64,000 nt of DNA from Diplosphaera chodatii (GCA_032358165.1 JAALGY010000036.1:806001-870000); one strand, 5' to 3'. Positions 39,748 through 52,214 are shown, counted from the stretch's first letter. Numbers and translations: made by a program. The notes: generated from the sequence alone by a model not told the origin.

Positions 39748-41020
39748 ATGCAACGGCATGAAGCAGGAAGAGTCTGGCTGCAACACCTGATCCAGGACGA
39801 TCCGGTGAGTTGCGATTGACGTTGCAGTCTTGAAGCAACGCTCGCTGCATGCTGGCGTGGTGACCTACTCCAGACATGCGCACCTCTGACTTCCTTCATC
39901 CTATGTCTGTGGCACGCAGTGCTTCGACCACACTGCGCTGCAAGGCCTTAAGGACATCAAGACCTCGCATGGTCGCCTGACATGCACGCTGCCGGTGGAG
40001 CCACGGGTCCAGAACAGGTGCTTGGCGCACTCTGCCTTCATTTGGCGTGCATGGCACATGCGACTACTCTTTCGTTTCATGCACGTTCGACGTGCACCTG
40101 CAGATATGGCACGTTGCACGGCGGCGCGACTGGTGCGTGATGGTGTCAATCAGCACTAGCTGACAGCAATCTGCAAGCGTTGCGTCATCATGCCGTCAGA
40201 ATCTTCACTGTGCATCTGCGCCATGCATCAGCCCGAGCTCGGGTTCAGCCTGCACCGAGCTCGCTCATACACTCTCAGCACACCACTTGCTCATAGTGCA
40301 GCAACGGTGGTGGACACAGTCGGCTCGGCGGCCCTGGTGACCATGTCGCTGAAGTCAGGCGTGTCACTGAGCATCAGCGTCAACTACATCTCGGCGATGC
40401 CGGGTGGCGAGGATGCTGAGATTGATGCGCGGGTTGTGAAGGTACCCACTTCTACCTTTGTATTGCTTGTGTCTCTGAAAATCGTCCGTGAGAAGCTGCA
40501 TGGACCCTGGTTTGCTGTGGTGTGAAGGGTGAATCCGGCGATGCCGCAGTAATCCTTCGCTGGTGGTGCTTTAGGTGGGCCAGTCAATCGCAACCATTGA
40601 TGTGCTTATACGGCGGAAGAGCACTGGCCAGCTAGTCTCCCAGGTGACGCAGAGTTCCGAGTCAGATGTACTGCTGTCGTGCTGCAATTGGTGTCTGCAC
40701 CATGCAGCAGCATTCTAAAGGGAGCAGCAGTACTGAAACCCCGATGCTTTATGCAGGGCGTCCATGTAAGCTAATTGACATGTTGCTCGGTGAATTCACC
40801 AAAGCACGAGCTTGCTTGTGAGTTGTCAAATCAGAAGACATGCTTGTGCACCAAATCACATCACGTGTATTACTTTGAACAGGTGAAGTTTCTCAATGTT
40901 GGTGGGGAAAAGAAGCAGGGTGAGTCGCAAGACGACAAGACATGCGCAGCCGACGATGCGGTGTCAGCTGCGATGCAGAAGCGTGCTGGCAAGGCAGCAA
41001 CCCCACAGTCAAGATTGTGA
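39748..41020 (+). CDS. Hotdog-fold acyl-CoA thioesterase (ACOT13/THEM2-like), probably peroxisomal
   Basis: Seven exons join in frame to 179 residues: 39748-39804, 39920-40017, 40104-40132, 40302-40441, 40575-40643, 40757-40765, 40883-41020. The family hydrolyses acyl-CoA or aryl-CoA esters. The active-site segment reads NRYGTLHGGATATVVDTVGS: Asn51, His57 and Asp66 sit one residue from their counterparts in human THEM2. The second half (SLSISVNYISAMPGGEDAEI, then KSTGQLVSQGVHVKFL) completes a single hotdog domain. A hydrophilic tail follows and ends in Ser-Arg-Leu, a canonical type 1 peroxisomal targeting signal. Likely roles are fatty acyl-CoA turnover or, as for the peroxisomal plant DHNA-CoA thioesterases, quinone synthesis; the substrate cannot be read from sequence. 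The ATG at 39748 gives phase 0 into exon 2. The gene is divergent from DNA-PKcs. Confidence 0.87.
40757..40765 (+). other. 9-base microexon of the thioesterase gene
   Basis: The sequence ATGCAG|GGCGTCCAT|GTAAGC shows an acceptor and a strong donor around nine bases coding Gly-Val-His. It is in phase 0 with the exons on both sides. With it the protein reads LVSQGVHVKFL, matching the family pattern AQGxHxK; without it the conserved Gly and His are missing. Confidence 0.8.
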
Positions 41021-41484
41021 TGCGTTAGTAGGCCGCCGGCTGTGCTGCATTCAGGAAACCTGAATCTTTCACCTCTATCGGTCCTGAAACACTGCTTTTT
41101 TGCATATCTGGCGCGACACCATGCCGGTCTCAACGGAACGTGGTCAGATCGTAGCTGTTGTCTGGCTAGCATTCGTCAGCATCTGCATGTACAGATATCA
41201 CAGGCACAGCATGTGGGCTGGTCGGCCACGTGGCAGAATCGTATCTCACTTTCTTACATTCCCTGGTTAGTGGCCCTCCATCCAGCGGCGGTCCCACACC
41301 CCGGGGATGAGGCTGGCACAATACATCACAGGCGATATGTCCTTGTCCCTCTGCAGTGTAAAGGCAGGACACACATCGGAGAAGAGGTGATGATCAGGTG
41401 CCTGTGGCGGTGCAGATGCAGTACGGTCATGTCAAGGTCGGCATGGTTTGCATAGCATTGCTAAACAGCACACCAGTGGCAGCT
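41021..41484. other. Convergent intergenic region, no gene seen
   Basis: About 460 bases between the thioesterase stop (+) and the stop of the unknown gene (-). It probably consists of both 3' untranslated regions. Confidence 0.55.
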
Positions 41485-43867
41485 TCACCACACCTGCCAC
41501 AGGCGACTGCCGCCTTCCCAATATTCATGAATTGCCTGCAACAGCAAGCTGCCTAACATTAGCCATGACTCAGTAGGTGTGATCAACAAGCTTCATTGAA
41601 CTGTGCCAGCAGTACTGGTTATTTGGCAAGCCCTCCAACCTGAACACGGGATGACCACACCGCCGTGTCTGCATCGGGCGACACCTGCAACCCGAGGGTC
41701 GTGCCGAACTCACGGAACGCCAGGCGATACCTGCACAACCCGTTGTGACGTCATCCAAACCATACAGTGGCCATAGCACTGGGGATTCATCATACTGCAG
41801 CCGCTGAGCCACATACGATCAAGGCGTCTCCTGCATTCGACATAGTCGGGTTATCTTGCTGCTCACGGGTTTGCTGTCGTGAAGTATCCCTGCTGCCACA
41901 GGGTGTCCAGCGACTGAAGGCTGCGGGTCATAACCACCTGAAGAGGCACCACAACTGGCTGTGCGCATAAGGGGGGTGAAGTTGTAATGCGAGCGTACAT
42001 CAACCAGGTAAGCACCCACGTCAGCTTGGATATAGCTGCTGAACGCTCACCTGTGCCCAGTCCTCAGCTGCATGCCACCATGACCAACTCATCAGGCAGC
42101 CTTTCCATCACACTGTGATGCTGCATTGTATGCAGAGATCAGCAAGAGACTGCATTGCCTGGAACCCATTGTGTGATCCACAAGGCTTCCCCGAGATCCA
42201 GCGGATCTGAGCTGCTGTAGCTCTGGTACTTGGCCTGCGCAGTTAGGCAGGAGTCGAATGTGTAGTTACACGATGACATGCCATTATGCAGAGGATGATA
42301 CGACATCAAGCACTGATGCGCATTGTCAAAGTGTACCTTGACAATGGCCTCCACGTCAGCTATCTCATCTTTCAGGCTCAGGTCCCGCCCACTGGGTCCT
42401 GCGCTTGCAATGAAACCAGCATTGCAAGCCACACACGCAACACTCCACACAGCGAGCTGTATGCTGTGGGTTGCTACCTTTCTGGGGATACTCGTCCAGC
42501 AGGCGGTAAGTGACATAGCAGTCGAAGGGGTCCAGATTGCCCTGCGATGGCACCGCCGGCTGCAGCAGGTCGATGCTCATCTTCCTGCATGGTAGGCATC
42601 GTATATGCACTCAGACGATGCAGACTCGGCAAGCCTGTGCCGCCAGCAAGCAACACACATGAAGAATGGCCATTGCACTGTCCACCAGGCGATGCGGGGC
42701 AGCGAGCGGGCTGTGGCGCGGTGCACGAAGCGCGGGTGCACAGCTGCGTGTTGAGGCAGGCAACCTCACCCTTAGTCAGGGCTGTCAACCTGCGGATGCA
42801 CTGCTGGGTGCGCAATTGCAGTGCAACCAATGGCCAACAACACAGTTACGCTTTAGTAACCGGGGGCACAACGGGAAACACACCCAATGTGGAGCAGACT
42901 CACCTTTAATCAGCTGTATTGCAAGCGCATTATAGTGTGGGTCGCGCTTCACCAAAGCCATGCGGTTGAGGGCGAATGCCCACTTCGTCAGGTAGTGCAT
43001 GTACTGACCTGCACAGGATCATGTTTAACAATGTATCATGGTCTGCATCAGATAGCAGCCAGTGTTTAAGAGCGAGGGCTGGCATGCAACCAGCAGAAGC
43101 GGGCAGCAGCATGCTGCAGAGAGCTGACCATCGCCGTCGGGGCTGCCCTCAGGATCAGCCTTGCCAATGCGCAGGCCGCCCAGCAGCGGGGCCTCGTCAG
43201 TGGCGGGCCCAAGGCGCGCAGATGCGTCAAGCTGCCGCCCCAGCACATCATGCACCTCCTGTACCAGCTTGTCTGCCTGCAGGCACGATGTCTGGAGAGC
43301 ATGGTGGTATCTCTTGCGGTGAGAGGCAGTGCGTCTGAGTAGTATTGTGCTGGCTGGTCCGCCCCAGAGCAGGGATACCTGTGTCAGGTACTGCTGCTCC
43401 CCTGTTGCGGTGTGCAGCGTCAGGAAATTGCACACGCCTGCATGTTAGATTGACTGGTGAGCTGTGCACCGGACCATTGGAAGTTTATTGGTTGGGGACA
43501 AATGGTTCAGCATCCACGCATGTCGTATGATCGTACTTCAACTTCCGATGTACTGTGTCTCCTCACCGAAGGCGTCAGTCCAGAGGTACCGCGGTGAGCC
43601 GTGCTCCTTCAGCGGTGCGGGCTTCCAGCTCGCTACATCACCGCCTACGGCCCCGTAGACTCTATCCATGGTCTGGGCGGATCATCATACGTGCATGGCT
43701 TACAACCATGTGGCGTGCACGCCGAGGTGATCGCAGTCTGCAGATGGTGCCGCACTTTCACGCATGCACACATGCATGGTCCCGCTCCATAATCAGCAGG
43801 GCACGCTGCATACCTGCTTAAACTTCGGCAGCTTGCTCTGGTCGATGTGTCGAGTCGACTGTGCCAT
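41485..43867 (-). CDS. Conserved-looking protein of unknown function, possibly an alpha-helical barrel
   Basis: I do not recognise the family. Nine exons from the start join in frame: 43867-43814, 43672-43567, 43437-43379, 43276-43129, 43008-42904, 42743-42686, 42584-42478, 42398-42337 and 42234 to about 42175. Two clear exons close the gene: 41730-41640 and 41535-41485 (ending EYWEGGSRLWQVW, stop). The link between 42170 and 41730 is unresolved. The protein starts MAQSTRHIDQSKLPKFKQ and is roughly 370-400 residues. It is rich in helix-forming segments with aromatic clusters (GSPRYLWTDAFGVCNFLTLH, YMHYLTKWAFALNRMALVKR, SSSDPLDLGEALWITQW). The repeated amphipathic helices and WTDAFG/DGDGQYMHYLTKW-type turns recall alpha/alpha-barrel enzymes, but this is only an impression. 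There is no signal peptide or membrane helix. It lies downstream of POLD1 on the same strand. Confidence 0.68.
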
Positions 43868-44518
43868 GATAGCTCGCTGTGCACCTGGTCGCAGCGGCTG
43901 TGTTCTCGGCCAGCACTTGGGGCAGCAGCCAAACTCCGGAACCATCAGCAGTCGCGAAGCACCATCTGCTGGCTACCACAAACATCAGACACTGTCACGG
44001 CCATTCTCAAGGTTGCATAGTTCCATGCTGTCCAGCATGGGGTGCTGGAACCGAGCCTGCACATAACCATCTCGTGTACAGGTGCCCTTCCAAGGATCTT
44101 GGTCGATCTTGCAACCTGTCGTTCGTGCAACACCATTTAGCACAGAAATCTCCAATGGCCCCTGACACACTACTCTCAACCCTTAAAGCAGCTCAGACTG
44201 AGCCAATGCGCTTGCTTGCATGCCGCTGCCGTCCGCATCTCAGCATCGCACAGGCGAAGCGCATGACATCAGGGCATAGCATGCTGCAATCCCCCAAGGT
44301 CGGCACCACATATATCAGAGTGTTTGGACGTTGCTTTCATCGCAAAGCATATACAGTATGGCAGTCTGCTGCTGCGCAAACGTTACATGTTCCTACATCT
44401 TAGGGCAGCAGCTCTATCTCTGCTGCTGCTGCCACTGCCGCTGCCTCTGCTGCCGCTGCCCCCGCTCTAGCTGCTGCTGCTGTTGCTGCCATCATTTCTG
44501 ATGCTGCTGCTTCTGGCA
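43868..44518. other. Intergenic region between POLD1 and the unknown gene
   Basis: About 650 bases. The right end (44401-44518) is a CTG/GCT-rich tract lying in the 3' untranslated region of POLD1. The remainder should hold the promoter of the unknown gene. No exon was recognised. Confidence 0.5.
44407..44514. repeat. Imperfect CTG/GCT trinucleotide tract
   Basis: About 108 bases of mostly CTG, CTC, CCG and GCT triplets, including (GCTGCT)-type runs. It starts a few bases beyond the POLD1 stop codon on the transcript side. In the POLD1 mRNA it would read as CAG/AGC-rich 3' untranslated sequence. It is imperfect, so it is not a pure microsatellite. Confidence 0.75.
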
Positions 44519-47500
44519 TCACCAGTCGTCGTCGCCAAAGCGCGACAGCACGGTGTGCGCCTCCGCAAGGTCCTTCTGCACCTTCTTGCGGCGGTAGAAG
44601 ATGGGGCAGTCCCGCGATGTGCACAGCACATCCTGCGTGTCAACGAGCAGATGGTAAGCACGCCGCATACTTTCCAGTGACAGTCATCGATCGAAGCCGA
44701 CACCAGACTGGCATACAGATCCACACCAAGTAGCATGCCTGGTGCAGGGAGCCCTGGCATCGCTGACACTGCGTCCAGAGCGCGCCAAACTGTGACTCGA
44801 GCTCGTTCACCGCTGCCATTGACCGCTGGAACACCTCCGCCTCCTGCTTGGCAACAGCAAAACCATCTTATACATGCTCTTTGCAATCAGCGCCCCAATG
44901 CTTGTCCCTGCAACAAAGGATAGTGCTGGATGTGTCTGTCAGGACAGGCTTGAGTCAAACATCGAATTGTCGGATGGGGATCAGCGGGCAGCCCACCTTG
45001 GGACTGCAGTGCGCGCACAGGGAGCCGCTGGCAATGGGCGCCTTGCAGTTGAGGCACGCCAGCTTCTTCTTGGCGAACTTCATGATGCCGCCAGACGCAT
45101 TTGAGGGTGTCGTGACAGCAATGGACCGTGTGTGGGCACCTGTTGCGAAGCAGCAACTTCTTTCGAGAAACTCCTGGGGGTGTGACGCACAGCTGGATGG
45201 ATGTGTGGGTGTTTTCTATATGCATGCGGGTGGCAGTGTGGATCACTACTGTGTTTGAAGCATATCAGAACATCAGGTTGCCTCCGCACCATTGAGCAGC
45301 TCCTTGGCGTTCTTCATGATGGGCTCGAAGATGCGGGTGAGCGGCAGCGAGAGGTGGTGCTCCAGGTAGTGCTGGCAGTCGATGGGCAGGTTGTGCTCCA
45401 GCGCATAGATCGGGTCCTCTGCCTTCTCCCACGCCTTTGCGCCCTTGGCTGCCTGTGAACAATCGGACAACACGAATTTTGAACCCTGCGACGCGCACGA
45501 ATATCCTGTGGATAGCGCATCTGTGAGGCAGCCCGCTATTGAAGGCTACATCAGAGCAGACGCGCAAACAGTATGCCGTCACACAGATTGGTCCAGGTTG
45601 GGCAAGGAGCAGCTGTATGTCGGAAGATACCTCACAACAGTGCTGGCAGTAGTGGCCGATGGTTGCGGCTGTCATGCGTGCCATGTGCTGCACATCGGCA
45701 TCGGATTATCTATATCTATATATAAAGTCCAGGCTTCGAACTCACCTTAATGATGACGTAGGGCACGCGGTCGCCAATGGTGGGGGCGGTGGCCGGGTCC
45801 CGCTTCAGCATCTTCTTGGCCAGCTCCACATGCGCACCCTTGGCATCGTAGTCGTCAAACGCCTTGGTCAGGCCCTGCAATGTTGACGGCAATTCGTTGA
45901 CCCAAACAGTTTGGACGTTCACGGAGTCGGGGCGTCCATGAGTCGACATGCCGAGCCAGTCGGAAAGGCTGTGCAGCCGGGGTATGACGCGGCTCGTCAT
46001 GCCATGATCTGAACTTACTTTGGTGACCACCAGCAGCGACAGGTCCATGCGGTTCATGAGGAGGTCCGAGATGACGCCCTTCACATATGACACTGCGCCC
46101 TCCACGTCCTGCATGCGTCGCACAATCTGCATTTGGCATTTGAATTGCAGATGTTCTCACAGGTACCTGCCTGTAAGGCATCACTCGTGTGTGCTGGTGG
46201 CAGCGCTGACCTTCTCGATGAGCATCTTCTCCAGGCTAGTCGTCACCACGTTCTTCACCAGCAGGCAGTTGTCGCGCCGCACTGTCTCAATACCCTGAGC
46301 TCAGAATTGGGTGAGGCAATCGCTCGGCACTGACTCGAGGCCGTGCATGGTGCACTTGGCAGGTGTCTGAGCGCGATGCCGGCAGGCGAGGCACTCCACG
46401 CACCTTGGAGTCCATCTTGTCGTGCTTGTCGGGGTTGGTGTACAGCAGTCCTGCATACCGCTTCTTGCTGATCAGCAGGTACGGGCAGTACACCTGCACA
46501 GGTCCAGCCGATGCCACAAATTCAGAACGCATGCTGGTCACTGCACTACGAGAAGTAGTGGATCTATGAAAAGCAAAACCAACCCATAAGAGTGCTCAGC
46601 CGCCTGTGCGGCAGCAGTAGGCAGGCAGGACTCGGACCTTCTCAAACTCCAGGCGGATGGGCTTGATGAAGGTGGCGGACACCTGCTGCGCCGCCTCCTG
46701 TCCCAGTTCCATCGCCCGCGCAATGTCTGGCACCTGCCAGGAGTCGAACAGAAGGAGGCTTCACGCTCAGACCTCAACTCGCACCCCCCGAGTCATCTTA
46801 CGCAGGACAATGGTGGCAAAGGCGTATGAGAAACCGCTTGCATAGAGTACAGCCGCAGGATATAGACAGGCACTTGCTGCACGTGAACAGCAGATCACGG
46901 ACTGAGGTGCAATCAGCACCTTGAAGTTGACCATGACAGAGTCGGTGTCGCCATAGATGACATCGCAGTCAGCTTCGTATCCATTGGCTCGGTTGTACTT
47001 GGCCCGTACCGCCGCCCTGCACATCAGTGACTTCAAACCTTCTAATGCCATTTGCTGGTGACTGCTGAAGCACTGGCACGCTGACATCAAGGCAGTGACG
47101 CTGCTGTTCCCACATGCAGCCGACTCACGCGGTGGCCTCGATCATGTTGCGGCCATAAGCAGTGGTGGACGAGGAGATCTCCAGGCACGGCAGCTTGCCA
47201 ATGGTGGCACCCGTGAAACCATAAACACTGCAACATGCGGGAATCATCAAATTGGATGTCATGACGAAGGATCATGCAGGTATCAGCACAGAGGGCGTGA
47301 TCGCTAAATACGCTCTTGGCACATCAGAGGGCCAGAGCGAAATTGCACCGAATATAATGCACACCTGTTGGCAGACACCTTCAGCGCCAGCTGCCGCCCA
47401 TCCAGCACAGCCAGCTTGAACTTGTCCGTCTCTGTCTTCATGTCCGCCTTGGCTCTGCAGGCAGATGGAAGGTGAGCTGGATCGAGGTGTCGAGTCAAGC

Positions 47501-50500
47501 CCTACCAGCGGCACTACGAGCCCTAGTGGTCTCATCAGCAGCACAGCGCATGATCGACATCGTATGCCAACGTCAGGAACCGTTGCACAGATGATGATGG
47601 GTCAGCCTGTGTTGCTGGTCATCATATGTGAACTTCTCACAGAGGCAGCACAACAACCACACAAGCGCACCGCTTGCGCGCGGCCAGCAGCTCCTCCAGA
47701 ATCTCCGGCAAGATGCCCTTCTTCAGGTGCGGCTTGACAAAGCAGTCACCTGTGGGCGACTTGGCATAGTCCTCCGGGGAGTGCTTGCCCACGCTGCATC
47801 AGGGATGCACCAGTATCTTCAACATGACATCTCACGATGGGCACAGCGCAGGTGATGTGATATGCTGCAACACTGGGCACTGTGCAAAGCATCTATCTGC
47901 ATGAAGCTGGACGCACGCTTCTCGAGGCAGCAGCGTGGAGTAGCACAGGTTGTGCGCCATCATGATGGATGGGTACAGCGAGGCAAAGTCCAGTGTCGCC
48001 ACAGGCTGCCGGTAGTACCCCACCTACAGTCAGGTGATTCATGGATTTATTGCTTGCTCAACATACCTCCATAACGAGCATCTCAGGCAGGAGGGTGATG
48101 GTGCTACGACAGACATCACTACCAACCTTGGCATCAAGCACCGTCGCGCCTTCATATCCAATGGCATCAGGATTGCCGCCTTGAGGCTGCGCAGAAAGAC
48201 AGGCCCAGATCAGTCCTCTTATATGATGTTCCTTGAGACACCCATTGTTCAGTCGAAGTGACAGGGGCAATCTCAAACCCTTGTGAGGCTGGAACTCTGT
48301 GTGAAATTTCGCTGTCGGCACACCTTCATGAAGGGGATGACGAGGCCCTTTTGTCGCGCCTTGCGCAGCAGCTGGCTGAACACCTTGATGGACTGGCCGC
48401 GCGTCAGCAGGAACGACATCGGCACTCCTGATCAGCATAACAAACACATCGATGAAACATGTATGATGCACGACAGGCAGCCAATGTCAGTGTTTGTCGG
48501 GAAAATATTACAAGCAGACAGTGCACCTGTGACACGAGCCATCTCCAGGTAGTTGAACATGTACATGAGCTTGTCCACCAACCGCTGCGGCAGGTATGCG
48601 TCCTGTACAAGGCGCATTGGTGACATGTGGACGTCTGCCGGCATATGTATTGCTCTTTGCGGTTTCAGATAGCTGTCGAGCGCAGCCACTCTAATGATAC
48701 TCAAACGCCCTCGATCTGAGCACCCACCTTGAGGCAGTACACAGCCAGCCGCCGCCGGGACTCGGCGTTACCATGCTGAAGATCTGAGATGATCGAATGG
48801 TGGACATCCTCCTTCTGCTCCCCTAGGAAGTGCGCGGACACCTGAGCATTCGCACAATTGCACTGTGTTGCGCACAGGTGCAGTCAACGATGTAAGTACA
48901 GTCAACGAAGTGAGTACCTGACTATCGTTGACAGGCAGCTGAGTGCCACTGCTGCTGTAGGCCCAGAGGAGAGTGTGCAGCATTTCTGATGGCTGGAGTA
49001 GCAGGCTCCTGTCCGCCCCACCGAGTTGAGCGAGTACGAGGACAGCTTGTGGTCGCGCTGGATGGCGAGCAGCAGGTCGAACTGGGTGCGGCCCTCGCAG
49101 GTGACCTCCTTGTACTCGTGCGTGCCGTACGCCTTGCTGCTGAACTGCGCGTCCCGCATCCGCAGCGGCCTGCAGTGCGGAGAAAATCAGTCGCATGCGC
49201 TGGCAGAAGCATGGTTCATGGTGGCTGGTCCTGAAAGCACCCCTACGATGCATCAGCACCATCCGCTATCAGGACAGCGTGCCAAGGCTGGCACATGCTG
49301 CCAGGGCTGATGGCATGCGGTTGCAGGTGTGGGCAGGCGGATCCTCAGAAGCACAGGCTTGTGCCTGGGTTTGCAGCACACACTTGTTGCGCATACGGCC
49401 CCAGTAGGGGAACTGGTGCAGCTTGAGCGCCTCGGCGCGGTTGAGCAGATACGGCAGGTCGAAGTTGCAGATGTTGTAGCCGATGATGATGTCCGGATCT
49501 GTCTCCACGACCAGGTCCTGCGCAAGGGGGCGATTTAGTTCGACACTAATGATATGGCCATGTAAGACATATTCGAACTATCAGGCTGGTAGGCTGAAGC
49601 CCAGCATTGCAAGCAAGAAGGTTGCAGAGCAGTCGCAGACTGCTCCAAGAGTGAGGCGTGCAAACTACACAGCGTACCCGCCACCGATTGAGCAGGTCGC
49701 CCTCCTTCTCAAACGACATGACCTCCGCTCCGATGATGGAGGCGCAGGTGTCAAGCGTCATGATGTTCTTCACCACTGGTGAGGACTGCCCATGCACCGT
49801 CACCAGGCTGGCAATCTGGATGACGGGGTCCTTGTCTGGCTCCGGGAAGTGGCCCTGCAGCAATATCGCTAAACCAAGGTTCACGACAGGTCGACAGTGT
49901 GTTCCAGCATGGCGGTAGCTCTCTGAGCTTTGAGCTGTAGGCAGGTGGACACACCGCAGGACAGCTTGACCTCGATGCAGCCGATGATCATGTGAAAATC
50001 CCTGCTTCGGCCCATGCAGATGCCTTTAAACTCGTTTGCAGGGGTCACCTTGCGGCCGGCGCACTCGATGTCGGTGGACAGGATGCGGAAGGGCGCGATC
50101 TTGGCCCACTCGCCCTCTGGGGCGTGGCTGACGATGTCCGACCAGTGCACGTGCGCCTCCATCTGGCAGTGGGACTGCCGGCTGTGCGGCGCCCCGAGCG
50201 CGTCCAGGTAGTGGTACTTCCCTGCTGGCAGCTCCACCTGCAGTTGTACATCAGTGCAATTGACCGTCGCCACCTGCTTCGAGCTCCAGCGGCGATGTGG
50301 AGTGACGATATTACAGTCGTCATGCTGGTCAACCTATACCATGCATGTGTCTGGAGTAGCCTCTGATGTACTTGGCACGCCTCATCGACCCAGCAGCAGG
50401 CGTGCAAGATGAGCACGAGGCCGCACCCAGTTGCCGCCAACAATGTCGGTGTCCACCATGAAGCGCAGCGCAAACAGCACGTTGGACTCGTACGTCTGGA

Positions 50501-52214
50501 AGGACTTTGCATTGCCGTCCAGGCAGTCCAGCGGCACCCCTTGCTCCAGCGTTGCTGCAGAGCGTACACAGCCAGTTTGAGCTATCGCCTGCAGGCGCAC
50601 ACACATTGCGCATGCCGCTAGCATAACGCACCAAAGGGCATGACGATTACACAGTTGCCATGCCAGATGCTCACATTTGAGCCCCGGGATCATGGTTGGC
50701 AGCGCCACAGTGATCCTCAGGAAGCCCCGCGTCGCTGTTGGCTGGTAGAATTTGAGGGTCTGCTTCTGCTCTAGCTTCACGCTCAGGCAGCACCGCGCAA
50801 TGCGCTCCTTGTTCCTGTCCATCAGCCGTTGCTGCAGCAGACGCACACCCAGTGCATCAGCCAACAGGCCAAAGGGTCAGGGCCAAAGGGCATCTACCTT
50901 CAGAAGCTCGCGGTCACACTCCAGAACAGCACACTTCACAGCGGCAGCAGACATACATTACATGCAACGGCAATCATGGCATCATCTGGCAGCAGGTGCA
51001 GAGCCACCCACGTTCAGGTGGCAGCGTAGCGACTCGCAGTCCTCTGGCCCAAAATCCCGCGTCGGTGCCTCAATGTACAGGTATGGCAGGAAGCCGTGCA
51101 CAAAGGCGCACACGCTGTTGCCTGCAGGTTGCGGGGTTGGATGCACTGAATAAGGCATCAACTGTACCAATGCCTCATCAGCTGCACAGCTGATGGTCAG
51201 CCTCTCAGTGTCTGACCATGTACCTGCTTCTGTGACGCCGAACATGCGGATGATGGGGGTCACGCCCAGCTCGGACCGCGACAGCGGGTGCGCCGGACCC
51301 ATCGCATAGTCGATCTCGAATTGCTGAAAGACTGCAGCGGCAGCACTGCTCAGTAAGTACCAGCGCTGCCTGCTCAAGCATCGACTGGGGAGGACTGCAC
51401 CAGGTGAAGTACATTGTGCGTCGTGGGCATGCTCCTCAGCATGGAGATAACTCACCCAGCGGCGCTGTGCGGTGGTTAAGCGGCGGCGGCGGCGGCCGCT
51501 CCCAGTTGCGGCCGGCCGCCCCCAGCTCCACCTCAATCCCTGTCCCATCGGTCATGTCCTGTGTCACAGCAAATGCATTGGGTGCCGAATCCCTCCATGC
51601 AAAGGTCGATGACATTTGCAGCACTCAGAGCCGGTCAAGACCGACATGTGCAATAGTAATGCTCTGATGTTCAACTCCTGTGTCAAAGCGTCAAGTACAG
51701 CCGTGCATGCCTGATGCCACCACCTCGTAAAGATGCTTTTGGAATGGACAAAACAGTGGCATTGCACAGACCTCGTCCATATGCTGGGATGCTTCAGATA
51801 TATGAAGCCTGAGTGATACCTTGAATCCGATGATACATGGATGGAGCTGATCGCAGCCTCACCGGCATGAACTCCTCCTCCTCGCCGGGCATGTCCTCCA
51901 TCTCGCCGCCCGCAGCCAGCACCGCGTCCTCGATCATCTCGTCCATGGGCAGCGGCTCATCTGCCGCGCCCCCGACCGTGCCACCGGAACCTGATAATGT
52001 AGAGCGCTATCATGCAGTGAGACACCGGCATGCAAACAGGTGCATTCGCGCACCGCGGTACGACATGCCAGCATGGTCACTGTGTGCCGTGCAGACGACA
52101 GCCACCTGAGCGCTTGCTGGGGGGCGCGCCGCTCCGTGCTCCGGGGCCGCCGTCCGGTGCCATCCGCTTGGCGCCGCCGTTCATGACGGCGCCGGTGGCG
52201 CTCATTGCACCCAT
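44519..52214 (-). CDS. POLD1: DNA polymerase delta catalytic subunit
   Basis: Thirty exons join in frame to 1142 residues (human protein about 1107). Outer limits are 52214-52106 for exon 1 and 44632-44519 for exon 30. This family B polymerase performs lagging-strand synthesis and proofreading. Exonuclease motifs are intact: [10 protein letters not shown] (Exo I), [12 protein letters not shown] (Exo II), YCLKDAYLP (Exo III). Polymerase motifs are intact: [19 protein letters not shown] (A), LKVSANSVYGFTG (B), [11 protein letters not shown] (C). The C-terminus carries the CysA pairs ([17 protein letters not shown]) and CysB pairs (CQRC and CTSRDC), the latter binding an iron-sulfur cluster in the family. 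It ends LSRFGDDDW. Start choice: an in-frame TAA lies upstream of the ATG at 52214, and a second ATG at 52205 is possible. The N-terminus is acidic and disordered. The last intron has a GC donor. Confidence 0.95.
44633..44738 (-). other. POLD1: GC-AG intron, last intron of POLD1
   Basis: The preceding exon ends CTGCACCAG and the next bases are GCATGC, so the donor is GC rather than GT. The acceptor is CGCAG before GATGTGCTG. Joining there gives [14 protein letters not shown], collinear with the conserved GSLHEDV(I/L)CTSRDC of the family. The nearest GT donor downstream would insert extra residues and shift the phase. Confidence 0.75.
48881..48917. repeat. Short tandem repeat (period 18) in a POLD1 intron
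   Basis: Two near-copies of an 18-base unit beginning CAGTCAACGA. They lie in the intron between the exons ending at 49022 and starting at 48841. Confidence 0.6.

Noticed and set aside
45705..45726. TATATCTATATATA run, possible microsatellite or TATA box
   Set aside because: It is short and lies inside a POLD1 intron, with no gene start nearby.
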